From contig OX392538.1 of the NCBI GenBank assembly GCA_947623455.1, forward strand, positions 744,001 to 808,000: DNA of 64,000 nucleotides, written 5' to 3'. The notes below the pieces were generated by a model. It ran no database searches, was not told the DNA's origin, and saw only the letters and a list, made by a program, of their open reading frames with translations. Source of the stretch: Mimachlamys varia (Eukaryota > Mollusca > Bivalvia > Pectinida > Pectinidae). Below, in pieces: positions 24,410 to 37,310 of this stretch (its first letter is position 1; every line of letters begins with the position of its first letter). The position numbers and the translations under genes were made by a program.

Positions 24410-24529
24410 ATGGCTAGATATGATAAAGATGCATCTACTGTTCAGCTAGACATCTCATGCACTGAAGGAAAACCAAAAGCTCAAATCCTCCTCTTGAAAA
24501 CTTTCACTTACCTGAAAAATATAAAATAA
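24410..24529 (+). CDS. Possible 39-codon small ORF
   Basis: Starts in a fair context (CCAACATGGCT) and encodes 39 residues beginning MARYDKDASTVQLDIS, ending at a TAA. It is hydrophilic with no recognised domain. The CRE/E-box pair upstream is its main support. No splice donor is evident within it, so it is not obviously a first exon. A chance frame is quite possible. Confidence 0.18.
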   Translation: MARYDKDASTVQLDISCTEGKPKAQILLLKTFTYLKNIK

Positions 24530-24534
24530 CAACA

Positions 24535-25490
24535 TTGAATCTATACAGATGAAAATTCTCAGAAAACATTACAATGTACCATGGCCGCCTAGAGGTAGAA
24601 ATATGTCAACGACATCTTAACCACAACTAAACAAGATATTTTGGGATGTTACATATTATGAGAAATATCAGAGTATAATCGCCCCCAAAGCAAGACCAAT
24701 AACATTAATGTTACAACAAGTAATGTTATATGAGCATGATTTTGTGTGAACGATTCCTAGAAAACGTAAAATTTTCCGAAGAAATGCTGTAAAACTCCTG
24801 TGACAAGACACCATAAACAAAACCACTGATTTGTACCGAGATCTCGGATCAAACATTAACCCCATTACAATTGATGGTAGCGGCAGTATCAACAACGACT
24901 TTATTACTAACGTTCTGCATAGTTAAAGGTCAAACTATCAAAAAGCTTTAATCAAGATGATGGAACATTGCTGCGATGACATGGTTATGATGTAAAACAT
25001 CAAATTATTCGTAATCTTTACGATTTTAAGGCCTTTGTGACCTATATCTGATTTCTCCACAATCAGATTCTGATGGAACAGCTATAATGTTTGGCAATGG
25101 CAGAATGTTTATAATACTTGGCCTACATTGTAGTTCCTGTGTACTTATCGTATATAATAATCCCATTTTTCATACACATTATTAAAATTTTACAGAAATA
25201 TACAAAAAAACTGTAATTTCAATTAAAATTGAGCCCCAAAAAAATCAGAATGAAGAAAAACCTTACGAGGACACCCTTGTAAAATAAGACAGGCAGCTGG
25301 TGCCAGCAGGTTAAGTATCTATAACACACATTGCTATTGATAACAAACTGAATAAAGCTTTATGTAAGTTTGAGGGCAATATCAATGTTTTACAGGACAA
25401 TAACATTCGATAAAATATTCTTTACTTATATTTACATTTGATAAAGATTGTACTAAAGTTAGTTTTTCAAACAGTTTTGAATGGCAAATT
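24535..25490. other. Non-coding, nothing recognised
   Basis: AT-rich, no supported feature. Confidence 0.5.
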
Positions 25491-25496
25491 AAGAGT

Positions 25497-25640
25497 TGTC
25501 TATTGATGACATCACAATAGAGATTGATGATGTCACAGTAGAAATTGATGACATCACAATAGAGATTGATGACATCACAATAGAGATTGATGATGTCACA
25601 GTAGAGATTGATGACATCACAATAGAGATTGATGACATCG
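25497..25640. repeat. Short tandem repeat, 21-bp unit, about 7 copies
   Basis: The unit is GATTGATGACATCACAATAGA, with alternate copies reading GATTGATGATGTCACAGTAGA. TGACATCA and TGATGTCA are complements, so the same octamer appears in alternating orientation. A 21-bp length keeps minus frames open (106 and 67 codons); these are not genes. Confidence 0.9.
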
Positions 25641-25649
25641 CATTTATAG

Positions 25650-26815
25650 CAAATGTTGTTATATAGCTTGAGGCACCGGGTGTTATAGGCATATGGTTGC
25701 AACTACCTCTTAGCTTTATGTCAATGGGAAAATGTGGAGCAAATGTAGATATACACTAATGAACAAATTACTGGACTGGCACCACATTACAGGCAGGTTG
25801 ATTCATAACGCACCATCAAGATGTCGGTAGACGAGAAACGCATAGAGCTATATTAGCAGTTATAAGCCCACATTACCATACAGAGTGACATCTAGGACCA
25901 CATTGCTGTCCACCATTTACAACAATAATTGTGACGAGACACTCGCAGAACATACACAAGATTGGTTCTGGTCTCATTAACCTGTGTAATTGTCTTTCTG
26001 ACATTTTATTCCCAACTGTATCGACAATTTCTTGTAGATGTGGACACAGCAATTAAGAGTCTTGCATGCTGCACATTGAAATATTAGCCCAACCCAAACT
26101 ACTGAGGTTCAGATTACCAAAGAGAGCACCATACAAAGAACAGTCTCGTCTTTCACAGAATTTCTATTTGTTGTAACAAAAATCTTCTTGCCAATCTTAG
26201 TGAATTATTCACCCAAGTACATTTCAAAACATTTATACAGCGAGTTGGTTATATTTAGCGTTTCAGTGTGGCTCCATAAAAACTTCACGTACACACCAGT
26301 GCATCAAACTGTCTGAAGAGAACAAAGCAATCAAAAAGTAATTAATTATAAATGATTGATATCAATAAACCTCTTTGTCATTTGACACTAGTTGAATAGT
26401 TAAAACTTGACTTTTAAAGTTCAGACAGCTGAAAATATATTACAAAATTGATTTTTGAATTTAGAAAGCTTTCATATTCCTTATTCATTATATTTAAAAC
26501 AAAAACTCCTAGAATTCAATCGATCATTTCATAAACTATCTAAACCAATACAGATTTTCTACAATTACTGCCAGCTGAATTATTGACTGGCGACTGACAA
26601 TACTCCAAAGGGGCGCCCTGATAGGAAGTAGATAAAACACTCCGGCAGAAGGTCACGTTATATAGGTCTAGTCACAACAATATCCATTCAACAGTAAATA
26701 GTACTATAGTTCAATGCACAAGACCAATACAACCTGATAGCTCTTTTTAAGATACATGCACTGTTTAAATAACAATCTCTGTTCCCTTTAAATCAAGTAC
26801 TGGTTAGCTTTATCT
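25650..26815. other. Non-coding, nothing recognised
   Basis: AT-rich, no supported feature. Confidence 0.5.
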
Positions 26816-26820
26816 AAGGA

Positions 26821-26967
26821 TTAACTTGAATCTATTTTTTATGTTATGGGGGTATAACACAAGAAAACGGAGTGTACTCTAAATAAACTGCGAAACAGTT
26901 TATGACAAGAGTACACACCGGTTTTTTGTGTTATAACCCCATAACATAAAAAATAGATTCAAGTTAA
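26821..26967. mobile_element. TTAA-bounded palindromic element, 147 bp
   Basis: The left arm starts TTAACTTGAATCTATTTTTT and the right arm ends with its complement, AAAAAATAGATTCAAGTTAA. The arms extend about 60 bp with few mismatches. The centre has a second small hairpin, ATAAACTG-CGAAA-CAGTTTAT (26883-26903). TTAA at both ends fits a TTAA-targeting transposon such as piggyBac. It could also be a simple palindrome. Confidence 0.7.
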
Positions 26968-26969
26968 TA

Positions 26970-27410
26970 CTTATAATTTAATCTATACCATGTGAAAATT
27001 AACTTTATTGATGGCCCCTATCTCTTACAAATCATTACGCTGCTGCATCAGCCAATCAAAAACGACGTTATAAACGGCGACATCATTATTACGTTATGGG
27101 CTGATAACATATTTTTTCAAGCCAATGAAAATACTTGTTTCAAACAAGATTAAATTATATCTGAGATAACGCCTATTTTGTAAAGGATGCACATCCAGAA
27201 AGTTTTGATTGCATACTCGGCCCTGATCACACTTTAGAAGTCCAATGCAGGCTGCCTGATGGTTAAAAACAGATGACTGATTTGTATAAACTTATCCACC
27301 CTGTAAAACAGTCCGATAACATCATGGTGTAAATTAGGATTAACTTCCAAATTTGTGTACAATTGCAGACTAGAGAATATCATTGTACCATTTTATACAC
27401 AGTAATCTCC
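26970..27410. other. Non-coding, nothing recognised
   Basis: No supported feature. Confidence 0.5.
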
Positions 27411-27414
27411 CCTG

Positions 27415-28165
27415 CATTTCTTATATTTCTTAGTCCCATTACATACACATTAACCCCCACCCCCTGCATTTTAATCAGATGTCTTGGTCCCATTCTATAC
27501 AGTAAATCTCCCCTGCATTACCTTTAGATTTCTTGGTCCCATTCAATATACAGTTACCTCCCCTGCATTACCTTTAGATTTCTTGGTCCCATTCAATACA
27601 CAGTAATCTCCCCTGCTTTTTGTTCAGATGTCTTGGTCCATTATTCAATAGTTACCTCTCCTGCTTTATGTTCAGATTTCTATTCCATTCTATACACAGT
27701 AATCTCTCCTGCTTTATGTTCAGTTTTCTTAGTCCCTTTCAATACAGTTATCTCCCTTGCTTTTTGTTTAGATTTCTTGGTCCCATTCAATACAGTTACC
27801 TCCCCTGCATTAATACACAGTAACCTTCCCTCCTTTGTTCTGATTTCTTGGTCCCATCAATACACAGTTACTTCCCCTGCATTACCTTTAGATTTCTTGG
27901 TCCCATTCTATACACAGTAATCTCCCCTGCTTTTTGTTAAGATTTCTTGGTCCCACTCAATACACAGTAACCTCCCCTGCTATTTGTTCAGATTTCTTGG
28001 TCCCATTCAATACACAGTTACCTCCCCTGCATTTATTTTAGATTTCTTGGTCCCATTCATTACACAGTTACCTCCCCTGTATTTTTTTAGATTTAGATTT
28101 CTTGGTCCCATTCAATACACAGTCACCTCTCCTACATTACTGTGAAATTTTTCCGTCCCATTCAG
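27415..28165. repeat. Minisatellite, about 50-bp unit, about 14 copies
   Basis: The unit contains AGATTTCTTGGTCCCATTCA, ATACACAGTTACCTCCCCTG, CATTACCTTT, with a period of 50 bp in clean parts (27531 and 27581). Many copies are shortened or diverged, and the array is older-looking than its neighbours. Confidence 0.92.
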
Positions 28166-28239
28166 TACAAAGTAAGCATCTCTGCACTTCTGTCAGACTT
28201 CACTGTATCATAAACCATAAATATTTACTGTGGAAATAG

Positions 28240-29150
28240 GCCATAGATATGAACTGTTCATTACAGAAACAGACCATATATATTAACCATTAATTAAGGA
28301 AACCAGCATAGATATGAACTGTTCTCTACAGAAACAGACTATAGATATTTACCATTAATTAAGGAAACCAGCATAGATATGAACTGTTCTCTACAGAAAC
28401 AGACCATAGATATTTACCATTAATTAAGGAAACCAGCATAGATATGAACTGTTCTCTACAGAAACAGACCATAGATATTTACCATTAATTAAGGAAACCA
28501 GCATAGATATGAACTGTTCTCTACAGAAACAGACTATAGATATTTACCATTAATTAAGGAAACCAGCATAGATATGAACAGTTCATTACAGAAACAGACC
28601 ATATATATTAACCATTAATTAAGGAAACCAGCATAGATATGAACTGTTCTCTACAGAAACAGACTATAGATATTTACCATTAATTAAGGAAACCAGCATA
28701 GATATTTAACTGTTCACTACAGAAACAGACCATAGATATTTACCATTAATTAAGGAAACCAGCATAGATATTTAACTGTTCACTACAGAAACAGACCATA
28801 GATATTTACCATTAATTAAGGAAACCAGCATAGATATTTAACTGTTAACTACAGAAACAGACCATAGATATTTACCATTAATTAAGGAAACCAGCATAGA
28901 TATTTAACTTTTCAGTACAGAAACAGACCATATATATTTACCATTAATTAAGGAAACCAGCATAGATATTTAACTGTTAACTACAGAAACAGACCATAGA
29001 TATTTACCATTAATTAAGGAAACCAGCATAGATATTTAACTGTTCACTACAGAAACAGACCATATATATTTACTGTTGGTTAAGGAAACCAGCATAGATA
29101 TTTTTTACCTGTTCACTACAGAAACAGGCCATAGATATTTATATATTCAC
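28240..29150. repeat. Minisatellite, 65-bp unit, about 14 copies
   Basis: The unit contains CATAGATATGAACTGTTCTC, TACAGAAACAGACTATAGAT, ATTTACCATTAATTAAGGAA, ACCAG. Period 65 bp (28301 and 28366). A TATGAAC form gives way to a TATTTAAC form from about 28700. Confidence 0.95.
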
Positions 29151-29154
29151 AAGT

Positions 29155-31235
29155 GTAATATTTGAGTCAGAGACCTTAATTGACTGGGTTTGTTTTAAGA
29201 CACCCTAAAGTGGTTCTCTTCTGTGGAGTTCCAAAAGTATGGGCAGCTTCAATAACAAATTAAAATCAACGAATTAAAAACACTATCAGACATGATAAAG
29301 CTAACTGTTCATAAATTTGATGTTACCTGCATCATGTTGTAAACTTAAAACCAGACATGGTGCTGAATCAAAATTTCATTTGGCGACATTCAAGCGAATA
29401 CAAATTGAAAATGGTTCCTTTTCATCAATTTATTTTCTCCAAATCTGAACAACTTCAACAAGTGTTGTTTAATTCATTTCAGTTTGATTAAATAACAAAA
29501 GTCCTCAGGGGCATTGACAGCGATCACACCAGCTTTGCTGGTCGTAATGCTACATTTGTATCAAGATGATTGCTACAGCAATTCTTCAAAAGAAGTAAAT
29601 TCTGTTGCTTGGGGTACTAACATGTCTTAGCTAAACTGTGAACAAAGCATTTTGTTATTTACAAAACAAAATGAAGAATACTTTGTCAAAACCTCCTGAG
29701 GAACATTTGTACAAACTTACAGATTGTCAACCAATTTTTGACATTATAGCCAGCGCTGAAGGGCCGTTAAGCATGAAATTACACACACACACATGTTGAA
29801 ATACTGTATATTCATTTTTTTTTGCAATGTGCAATTTTTGCTAATAACATCAACATATACCATTAGCATTTTTTGTGATTTCTATGAGAGGAAATAAAAA
29901 AAAAACACAAAACGCTCAAATAAACTCTCAGATCTTTCTTCGAACAACAAAGGAACTCATATCATTCATCATCTAGCTCCATAATAATACGGGTTTATCA
30001 CATTATGGGTTTCATCTCATTGAGTTCATTGTTATGTCAGTGATTTGATTAGTGTCAGAGGTGGGATTCAGAACACAACTTCCAACCTATCAATGCTTGC
30101 TATCAAACAATAGATCTATAATACCCCTGTCATTAGACGTGTGCTTGTAGCAATATCGACAACCTGTGTCAGAAACAATAAAGGCCCTGAGTCGCTTGTG
30201 CAGTTAACTACAAGTCAGGTAAACTTGACCACGGCCTAGTCAGAGGGTGGTCGCTATATTTGGTATTAAAGGTCAAGATATGATTTTAATCAGATTGATT
30301 TACTTTTTTTAACCAGTAAATTTACTAAACAAATTGTATAGTCCAAGATCTAACAGCTGATGATTTAAACTCAGAATATATTTTTGAGGCATTAATCCCT
30401 GTTTAAATCAATAACTTTCATCTTATGAATCTTAGAATTTCTAAAGCTCCCTATTGCAGAAACTTTATTTTGAACATGAAATTAACTTTTTCTGTAAAAA
30501 AACACATAATAATTGTTTCTTTGCCTTGATTCAATTATATTTTATACTAGCAGCCAATATTCACTTAAGTCATTGTGCAACAATGCAGAGACATTATCAT
30601 AAGGGAACCCGTTTAACTTTTATAGTTTGGCCAATATTTTAGACAAAACTGCAGGCCCAAAACATTTTCACCGAGGACTGAGGTCAGATGCTTAAAAGTG
30701 ATAATTTCACTGTGGATGGTCCCCTTAGTACTATGCAGTTATTCTAAAACCTCTTTTTTGGATTCAGAGGTCTGGCAGCCTATTACTTTCAACAAATGAA
30801 ATTAATTATTGATATTTTTATCAGTAAACCACTTAATAGCAATTCTATTTAACAAGGAGAAACCTATCTGGTTTTAATAATCAGGCATTTGAATGGTTTT
30901 CTGGTTTCACACATCAAATTTCAAATGTCATTAGTCCAAACTAGTTCTCTTTCAGAGGGTTCTAACAACCATACAGCTTACACCCCAGAAAGTGCAGGTC
31001 TTTCCAAGTTTATGTGTATGGCTGTCAGAGTTATGCCCCTTGACTGATGACTCCATAAGCCTACATGGTACAGAATGCATGCACATACTCTTAATGTAGA
31101 CATATAAAACCATGTACACAGACCATGTAACAGTACTAAAAGGTGTGTTGTATGTTCTGGCCAGGTGATCCAAGCAAGTACAAAATATGTATTTACAAAA
31201 TCTCATAGTATTTTACAAAATCTCATAATCCCTTA
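29155..31235. other. Non-coding, nothing recognised
   Basis: A short CA run at about 29782 and several T/A runs. An 84-codon minus frame at 30952-31206 has no support. Confidence 0.5.
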
Positions 31236-31264
31236 TCTCTTCGATCACAGTCCATGTGTCAGAG

Positions 31265-32070
31265 TGGGTATATGTCCTAAAGGACAGCAAAAGGACAAAT
31301 GTATGAGGAGGTAATTCATGTGACACCGTAGGGTAGATGTCCTAAAGGACAGAAAAGGGACAAATGTATGAGGAGGTAATTCATGTGACACAGTAGGGTA
31401 GATGTCCTAAAGGACAGAAAAGGGACAAATGTATGAGGAGGTAATTCATGTGACACAGTAGGGTAGATGTCCTAAAGGACAGAAAAGGGACAAATGTATG
31501 AGGAGGTAATTCATGTGACACAGTAGGGTAGATGTCCTAAAGGACAGAAAAGGGACAAATGTATGAGGGGGTAATTCATGTGACACAGTAGGGTAGATGT
31601 CCTAATGGACAGAAAAGGGACAAATGTATGAGGGGGTAATTCATGTGACACAGTAGGGTAGATGTCCTAATGGACAGAAAAGGGACAAATGTATGAGGAG
31701 GTAATTCATGTGACACAGTAGGGTATATGTCCTAATGGACAGAAAAGGGACAAATGTATGAGGGGGTAATTCATGTGTCACCGTAGGGTAGATGTCCTAA
31801 TGGCCAGAAAAGGGACAAATGTATGAGGAGGTAATTCATGTGACACAGTAGGGTAGATGTCCTAATGGACAGAAAAGGGACAAATGTATGAGGAGGTAAT
31901 TCATGTGACACCGTAGGGTAGATGTCCTAATGGACAGCAAAAGGGACAAATGTATGAGGGGGTAATTCATGTGACACAGTAGGGTAGATGTCCTAATGGA
32001 CAGAAAAGGGACAAATGTATGAGGAGGTAATTCATGTGACACCGTAGGGTAGATGTCCTAATGGACAGAA
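31265..32070. repeat. Minisatellite, 65-bp unit, about 12 copies
   Basis: The unit contains GTAGATGTCCTAATGGACAG, AAAAGGGACAAATGTATGAG, GAGGTAATTCATGTGACACA, GTAGG. Period 65 bp (31333 and 31398). The first copies carry CCTAAAGGAC, the later ones CCTAATGGAC. Confidence 0.96.
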
Positions 32071-32074
32071 AGGT

Positions 32075-33410
32075 TTCAGTGGACCAAGGACAGAGGTCAC
32101 ACAGGACAAAGGACAAAGTAGCAAGGTCTCAGAGGAAAAAGTAGCAAGGTTTCAGAGGACAATGTAGCAAGGTTTCAGAGGACAAAGTAGCAAGGTTTCA
32201 GAGGACAAAGTAGCAAGGTCTCCACAGACAAAGTAGCAAGGTCTCAGAGGAAAAAGTAGCAAGGTTTCAGAGGACAATGTAGCAAGGTTTCAGAAGACAA
32301 TGTAGCAAGGTTTCAGCGGACAAAGTAGCAAGGTCTCAGAGGACAAAGTAGCAAGGTTTCAGAGGACAAAGTAGCAAGGTCTCAGAGGTAAAAGTAGCAA
32401 GGTATCAGAGGAAAAAGTAGCAAGGTCTCAGAAGAAAAAGTAGCAAGGTCTCAGAGGACAATGTAGCAAGGTCTCCACAGACAAAGTAGCAAGGTCTCAG
32501 AGGACAGAGTAGCAAGGTTTCAGAAGACAAAGTAGCAAGATTTCTGAGGACAATGTAGCAAGGTTTCATAGGACAAAGTAGCAAGATTTCAGAGGACAAA
32601 GTAGCAAGGTCTCGGAGGACAAAGTAGCAAGATTTCAGAGGACAAAGTAGCAAGGTGTCAGAGGACTAAGTAGCAAGGTTTTAGAAAACAAAGTAGCAAG
32701 GTCTCCAAAGACAAAGTAGCAAGGTTTCAAAAGACAAAATAGCAAGGTCTAGGAGGGCAATCTAGCAAGGTCTCAGAGGACAATGTAGCAAGGTTTCAGA
32801 GGAAAAAGTAGCAAGGTTTCAGAGGAAAAAGTAGCAAGGTTTCAGAGAACAAAGTAGCAAGGTCTCAGAAGACAAAGAAGCAAGGTATCAGAGGACAAAG
32901 TAGCAAGGTCTCCAAGGACAAAGTAGCAAGGTTTCAGAGAACAAAGTAGAAAGGTCTCCAAAGACAAAGTAACAAGGTTTCAGAGGACAAAGTAGCAAGG
33001 TCTCAGAGGACAAAGTAGCAAGGTTTCAGAGGACAATGCAGCAAGGTTTCAGCGGACAAAGTAGCAAGGTCTCAGAGGACAAAGTAGCAAGGTTTCAGAG
33101 GACAATGTAGCAAGGTTTCAGAGGACAAAGTAGCAAGGTCTCAGAGGAAAAAGTAGCAAGGTATCAGAGGACAAAGTAGCAAGGTTTCAGAGGACAAAGT
33201 AGAAAGGTCTCCAAAGACAAAGTAACAAGGTTTCAGAGGACAAAGTAGCAAGGTCTCAGAGGACAAAGTAGCAAGGTTTCAGAGGACAATGTAGCAAGGT
33301 TTCAGCGGACAAAGTAGCAAGGTCTCAGAGGACAAAGTAGCAAGGTTTCAGAGGACAATGTAGCAAGGTTTCAGAGGACAAAGTAGCAAGGTCTCAAGGA
33401 ACCAAGGACA
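32075..33410. repeat. Minisatellite, 23-bp unit, about 57 copies
   Basis: The unit is GGTTTCAGAGGACAAAGTAG, CAA with TTT/TCT and GAC/AAA variants. Period 23 bp (32171 and 32194). It directly abuts the preceding 65-bp array. A block around 32940-33180 is duplicated at 33180-33400, showing segmental amplification. The plus strand is purine-rich. Confidence 0.96.
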
Positions 33411-33710
33411 GAGGTAGCTCTTGACAAATACACATTTGTTGGTTCTTCAGACATCCTTAATGAGGTAATGTCAGGAAGATTATTAAAACAAAAGCTGTCA
33501 CTACAGATAAGTTTTTTTTATCAATCGTCAAAGCCCCAATGTTACTGGATCTAGAAATAACAGTTCCGGTAGTTTTTCATCAGCCAATACATTGCTTGTG
33601 GGGTGACCTTGACAAGTGGACTGTCGAGAAGTGGAGAAACTTCAGATTATAATAACCTTAGTTACAATCCCAATAACAGAATTTCATAATTTCAATGTTA
33701 GTCCAACAAA

Positions 33711-34192
33711 CAAGAGGCCCAGAGAGCCTGTATCGCTCACCTGGATAAAATGGTATGAAGGTTATCATGGTAAAATTTGTAAAAAAGATGCAATGGGCAG
33801 AGACAGACACAAAGAATTAACCTTGAAGTATATCTGTATACATTAAAAATAGGTTAATGGGTGGGTATCTCAACTTCCTGTTTTCAAGCTCAACTGAGAA
33901 CCAAGGTCCCTAGGGCTAGGCTAGACCCTTACATCAATGAAAATATCATGATTGTGTTTGTTTCTGTTTAGTTTTGGGTGGGATGTCTGCTAGGGCAAGG
34001 CAGACCCTAAGGTCATAGCCAAATCATTTGTATAAATTAGAATCCCTGACACCAAGGGATGCTTCCTACAAAATTTAATTACATTCTGATCAGCGGTTAT
34101 GAAGAAGTCGATTGTTGACCGACGGACGAATGCCGGACGCCGGACGCCAAGGTATGGGCCATAAGCTCACCTTGGTCCTTTGGACCATCGAA
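33711..34192 (+). mobile_element. AGAGGCCC-type non-autonomous element, near full length
   Basis: Begins CAAGAGGCCCAGAGAGCCTG, TATCGCTCACCTGG and ends AAGCTCACCTTGGTCCTTTG, GACC, with GGACGCCGGACGCC shortly before. About 480 bp. Same family as 20652-21105 and the fragment at 12746. No coding capacity and no clear target duplication. Confidence 0.65.
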
Positions 34193-34199
34193 TAAATAG

Positions 34200-35325
34200 T
34201 TGTTCGATGTTATTCATAAATGACCCTTTACAAATAAAATCAGCTGTGACCTTGACCAGTTCTTCCACAAGCAGTGTCTGTCGATACAAATCTAAAAACA
34301 AAATTATGGTGCATGTAAGTCGAACTGAAAAAGTTTACAAGACCAAAATATTTGCCTACTTAAAAGTTATGATAGGTTATCGTCCAAACTTGGACATGTA
34401 CATCAATGCTACCATCTCCAACAGAAAATCCTAAATTTCAGAATTCATTTCCCATAGAAAAACTATAGTTTAAGATAGTCAAAGCATGAGATTAACTGCT
34501 AGCCTCACTATACAGCCTGTATGGCTGCCACGTGTATGCTGTCGTTTAAATATACAACTGTGATGTCCACCTACAGTGACAGCAGCCATGTTTTCTTACA
34601 CATTTCCTAGACACTCTTTGACAAAAACATTCACTTACAAGTCTTCTGAATTAATTTATGAGCTTAATGAACACCACACAGTGGGAGCTCATCTCAACGA
34701 AAACAAAAGAAAGAAGAGTGTCGCGGGTCGAAACAATTTACGCCCTTCGCCATGCCAAAGTGAAAGAGAATAATTGTATAAGAATGCAAAAAATATTGGA
34801 AATTATTCAATACGCATTGCAATGTCACATATTAAGTTTTTATCAGCTTAATATGTTTAAATGTACATAGCTTGAAGGGAATTGTTTGAGAACTATGGGA
34901 GAAGATATCATTACATTATTAGATTGTGAAATATGTAAAGGGAAATAACTCTTCAAAATAAAGTCGTTTTAGATTGATATCCTGCTTGGTTTATTTTTCT
35001 ATTCATTTTTTATTACTTTTCAACAGACACAAATCACTAGCTTACAGAATATTTCCATTTCATATTTGAATATTTGAAACTTAAGACAATAAAAGCATCA
35101 AATTACTCGAAAGTAAAAAGTATCAAAACATTATGTCATCTGATTAGTCTACTGAACAAAGTTGCTGAAAAGAAAATTTCATCTCAAACAAAGTGTCTGA
35201 TATTCCACAGGTTTTCCTGAGACGATTTTGTGATTCACAGCTATCTCATCACCTACGTATAAAACGTACACATCAACGCCACCAGTGCTCAGACAACAAA
35301 TATATAACCACACGCCCACAGTACC
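34200..35325. other. Non-coding, nothing recognised
   Basis: Several 65-90 codon frames occur but none has splice or domain support. Confidence 0.5.
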
Positions 35326-35326
35326 T

Positions 35327-36420
35327 AACACATACTCCTCACCCACACCACTCATCATACAACACAGGGCCACTAATTACCTCCTTAATTAACTAGCTCA
35401 CACTCCTCACCCACACCACTCATCATACCGACACAGGGCCACTAATTACCTCCTTAATTAACTAGCTCATACTCCTCACCCACACCGCTCATCATACAAC
35501 ACAGGGCCACTAATTACCTCCTTAATTAACTAGCTCACACTCCTCACCCACACCACTCATCATACAACACAGGGCCACTAATTACCTCCTTAATTAACTA
35601 GCTCATACTCCTCACCCACACCACTCATCATACAACACAGGGCCACTAATTACCTCCTTAATTAACTAGCTCACACTCCTCACCCACACCGCTCATCATA
35701 CAACACAGGGCCACTAATTACCTCCTTAATTAACTAGCTCACACTCCTCACCCACACCACTCATCATACAACACAGGGCCACTAATTACCTCCTTAATTA
35801 ACTAGCTCACACTCCTCACCCACACCACTCATCATACAACACAGGGCCACTAATTACCTCCTTAACTAGGTTATACTCCTCACCCACACCACTCATCATA
35901 CAACACAGGGCCACTAATTACCTCCTTAATTAACTAGCTCACACTCCTCACCCACACCACTCATCATACAACACAGGGCCACTAATTACCTCCTTAATTA
36001 ACTAGCTCATACTCCTCACCCACACCACTCATCATACAACACAGGGCCACTAATTACCTCCTTAATTAACTAGCTCACACTCCTCACCCACACCACTCAT
36101 CATACAACACAGGGCCACTAATTACCTCCTTAACTAGGTTATACTCCTCACCCACACCACTCATCATACAACACAGGGCCACTAATTACCTCCTTAATTA
36201 ACTAGCTCATACTCCTCATCCACACCACTCATCATACCGACACAGGGCCACTAATTACCTCCTTAATTAACTAGCTCATACTCCTCACCCACACCACTCA
36301 TCATACAACACAGGGCCACTAATTACCTCCTTAATTAACTAGCTCATACTCCTCACCCACACCACTCATCATACCGACACAGGGCCACTAATTACCTCCT
36401 TAATTAACTAGCTCACACTC
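35327..36420. repeat. Minisatellite, 68/69-bp unit, about 16 copies
   Basis: The unit contains CACTCCTCACCCACACCACT, CATCATACAACACAGGGCCA, CTAATTACCTCCTTAATTAA, CTAGCTCA. The 69-bp form has ATACCGACAC. Two copies lose part of the TTAATTAACTAG segment (near 35870 and 36130), both reading CCTTAACTAGGTTATAC, which implies block duplication. Confidence 0.96.
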
Positions 36421-36424
36421 CGAA

Positions 36425-37305
36425 ATTTGATCAAAGAGATATATATTTCTTTAACAGGATTTGCATTGAAGCTGTCCCTGTATCTTTTTCAAGCATAGAA
36501 ATTGAAAAGGACCCCACTAATTTCCAGGATTCCCATTTAAACTATGCAGAAGGACCTCATTTATTTTGGAAAAGACCCAATTTTTAAAATACCCAGCGCA
36601 AACCCTGTTTAAAACTTTAAGCTGTATATAAACTTGTGTTCCGCAAATAAAAACTATTCCAAAAGGAGACACAAAAGTTTTCATATTCCCCTGAAAATAT
36701 TTGAAAATAATTAAGCAGAAAATCTCCCATATTGCTGAAACATTTGATCAGAAAATCTCACATTTTTGAAAATTATAATCAGGAAATTTTAAAAACTTTG
36801 AATTATTTAATTAGAAAATCGCACATATTTTAGAATATTAAATCAGGAACTCTCATATGTTGCTGAGTTGACTGTGTCCTAAATTTAAGACTACTGAAAC
36901 CCCACTCCTACCTGAAATCTGTCAACCCTCAAACCAATGAACAGGAAATATTTCACCACATTTTAGCATTTAAATTAAATCTTAATACTATGTAATTATA
37001 ATCTGTTAACTTGCAACGCGAGCAATTAATGTCTGATAATTGGAGTTAAAGCGGTTTTTGTAGGACATGATAGATAGGATTATACCAAAATCATGTCCTC
37101 ATTATACAGATTAAATAACCGACGTCAATTAGCCAAGACAACGAAGCAAATTGTGTTACGATATGAAATAGTCGTTTGTCTTAGAGTAAGACATTAATTA
37201 TATAAACAACAAAGGATAATCTCATAGAAAAAGTAGAAATGTTTTTAAGACATGAATTACCCTGCTGTCGCAGCAAGTGGTTCAGGATGTGACGAAAAGT
37301 AACAT
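36425..37305. other. Non-coding, nothing recognised
   Basis: AT-rich, no supported feature. Confidence 0.5.
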
Positions 37306-37310
37306 ACATG

